This document shows positions 60,005 to 64,000 of a stretch of 64,000 nt of DNA, piece by piece. The notes under the pieces were generated by a model, which was not told the DNA's origin, did no database searches, and was given only the letters and a program-made list of their open reading frames with translations. Location of the stretch: the NCBI GenBank assembly GCA_009823395.1, contig CM020513.1, positions 16,464,001 to 16,528,000 on the forward strand. Direction: 5' to 3'. Numbering within the stretch: position 1 is the first letter of the stretch; each line of letters opens with the position of its first letter. The translations under genes and the position numbers were made by a program. The stretch comes from Thamnaconus septentrionalis (taxonomy: Eukaryota; Chordata; Actinopteri; Tetraodontiformes; Monacanthidae).

Positions 60005-60150
60005 AAGAATGTAGATAACTGTAAATAATCCAACTGTTCCATCTGTTCAATGTAAACATCTTGTTTTTCCTTCTCACTCTATAAATATTTTATTGTTTCT
60101 TTATTTCTTATAATTAATATAATTTTTCCTTCTATTTGCGCTACTTTTTG
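60005..60150 (+). repeat. AT-rich retroposon segment, copy of 27630-27780
   Basis: Shares cttgtttttccttct, ctataaatattttat and tttttccttct in the same order with 27660-27740. It lacks the conserved tttccccaatgtggg end seen there. Borders approximate. Confidence 0.55.
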
Positions 60151-60151
60151 A

Positions 60152-63469
<3,318 letters not shown>

Positions 63470-64000
63470 ACTGTGTCAACTCCTGGGATTCCCTTCCTAC
63501 AATCCACCCTGCCCTGCAGGAAGTGACAGCCGAGCCCCACCCGACTCCATCGCTCTCATCCCACCCAGCCTCGGCCCCAGACTCCCCTCATCGGCTCCCT
63601 CTAGAGGCCACAGTGTGCATGGCAGACAAGGCTCCGCAGCTGAAGGAACAGGGCTCCGTGCGAGGGGCTACCGGTGGCAGGTCCACCCAGCAGAAGAGCA
63701 CCACCAGGGGGCAGGGCTCCCCCCAGGGCTCCGGAGAGTTGGACTGCGGGCCGGGCGACAAGCAGCCTCGGGCTCCGCCCTCCAAAGCCGCCCTGGGGAG
63801 GTCCGGCGAGAGGAGAGAGAGGCCGAGGGAGGCTTGCTCCCCCTGCTGCGAGAGGAAGGGCCTGCAGCCGCCTCGCTCCGCCTGGCCTTGGGACCCTTTC
63901 GCCAGCGTGAGTTTGAACGGAGCCTCTCTGGGCGGCGGCGACGGGCCCGCGGGCCTCCAGGAGAGGCTGGCCACCCGAGGCCTGCTGCTCAGAGAGGAGG
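63470..64000 (+). CDS. magi2: magi2 exon: C-terminal tail (runs off the window)
   Basis: Acceptor cctctccag|actgt. It reads (D)CVNSWDSLPTIHPALQEV, TAEPHPTPSLSSHPASAPDS, then a Gly/Ser/Arg/Pro-rich basic region to the edge, with no stop in 176 codons. The start aligns with the DEPAPWSS-type tail of mammalian MAGI2; the rest is poorly conserved. A strong donor-like agc|gtgagt occurs at 63907, so the exon might end there, but the frame after it stays open and GC-rich. The stop codon is beyond 64000. Confidence 0.9.

Overview
This is eukaryotic genomic DNA. It is almost certainly from a ray-finned (teleost) fish. It is dense in (CA/GT)n, (CT)n and CTG triplet microsatellites. It also carries tRNA-derived SINEs, LINE 3' tails and hAT-like and TTAA-flanked miniature transposons of kinds common in fish. 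The coding sequence sits in short exons with GT...AG borders spread over tens of kilobases. No bacterial operon, rRNA, tRNA or CRISPR feature was found.

One gene accounts for all the coding sequence I can support: the plus-strand orthologue of MAGI2 (S-SCAM/ARIP1), a synaptic and junctional scaffold with guanylate-kinase-like, WW and PDZ domains. I call it magi2; which teleost paralogue (a or b) cannot be settled here. Twenty-one consecutive coding exons lie between 12178 and the right edge. In order they encode the end of the PDZ0-GK linker and the GK-like domain (12178-30566), an acidic linker and two WW domains (32254-42299), PDZ1 (42829-45.8 kb), PDZ2 (46.1-47.5 kb), PDZ3 (54.6-55.6 kb), PDZ4 (56.7-58.1 kb), a Q/P-rich linker and DYRQPP-like repeats (58.9-60.5 kb), PDZ5 (60.6-61.7 kb) and a basic/proline-rich tail that is still open at 64000. 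The first exon, with the start codon and PDZ0, is off the left edge. The total is 4097 coding bases, about 1366 codons.

The first 12.2 kb is non-coding, presumably intron 1, and includes a CpG-rich block at about 9.5-10.15 kb that could be an internal promoter. The 12.3-26.2 kb intron is microsatellite-rich and has a perfect GC-rich hairpin and a complete hAT-like MITE. The 34.1-41.3 kb intron holds a reverse-oriented tRNA SINE and a decayed LINE. Smaller introns carry nested MITEs and retroposon tails.

The most notable points are these. (1) Exon 26209-26327 is one base short, and it is the only exon that breaks an otherwise perfect phase chain. (2) A 93-base intron (54784-54876) is an open, in-frame stretch, so its retention would add 31 codons. 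(3) An alternative 3' terminal exon (62026-62198) would give a short-tailed protein. (4) Three insertions of one SINE family, including a 51-bp one, each keep exact target-site duplications. (5) The two WW domains are split by introns at the same codon and phase. I found no wholly new biological system; the unusual items are variations in gene structure and repeat biology.
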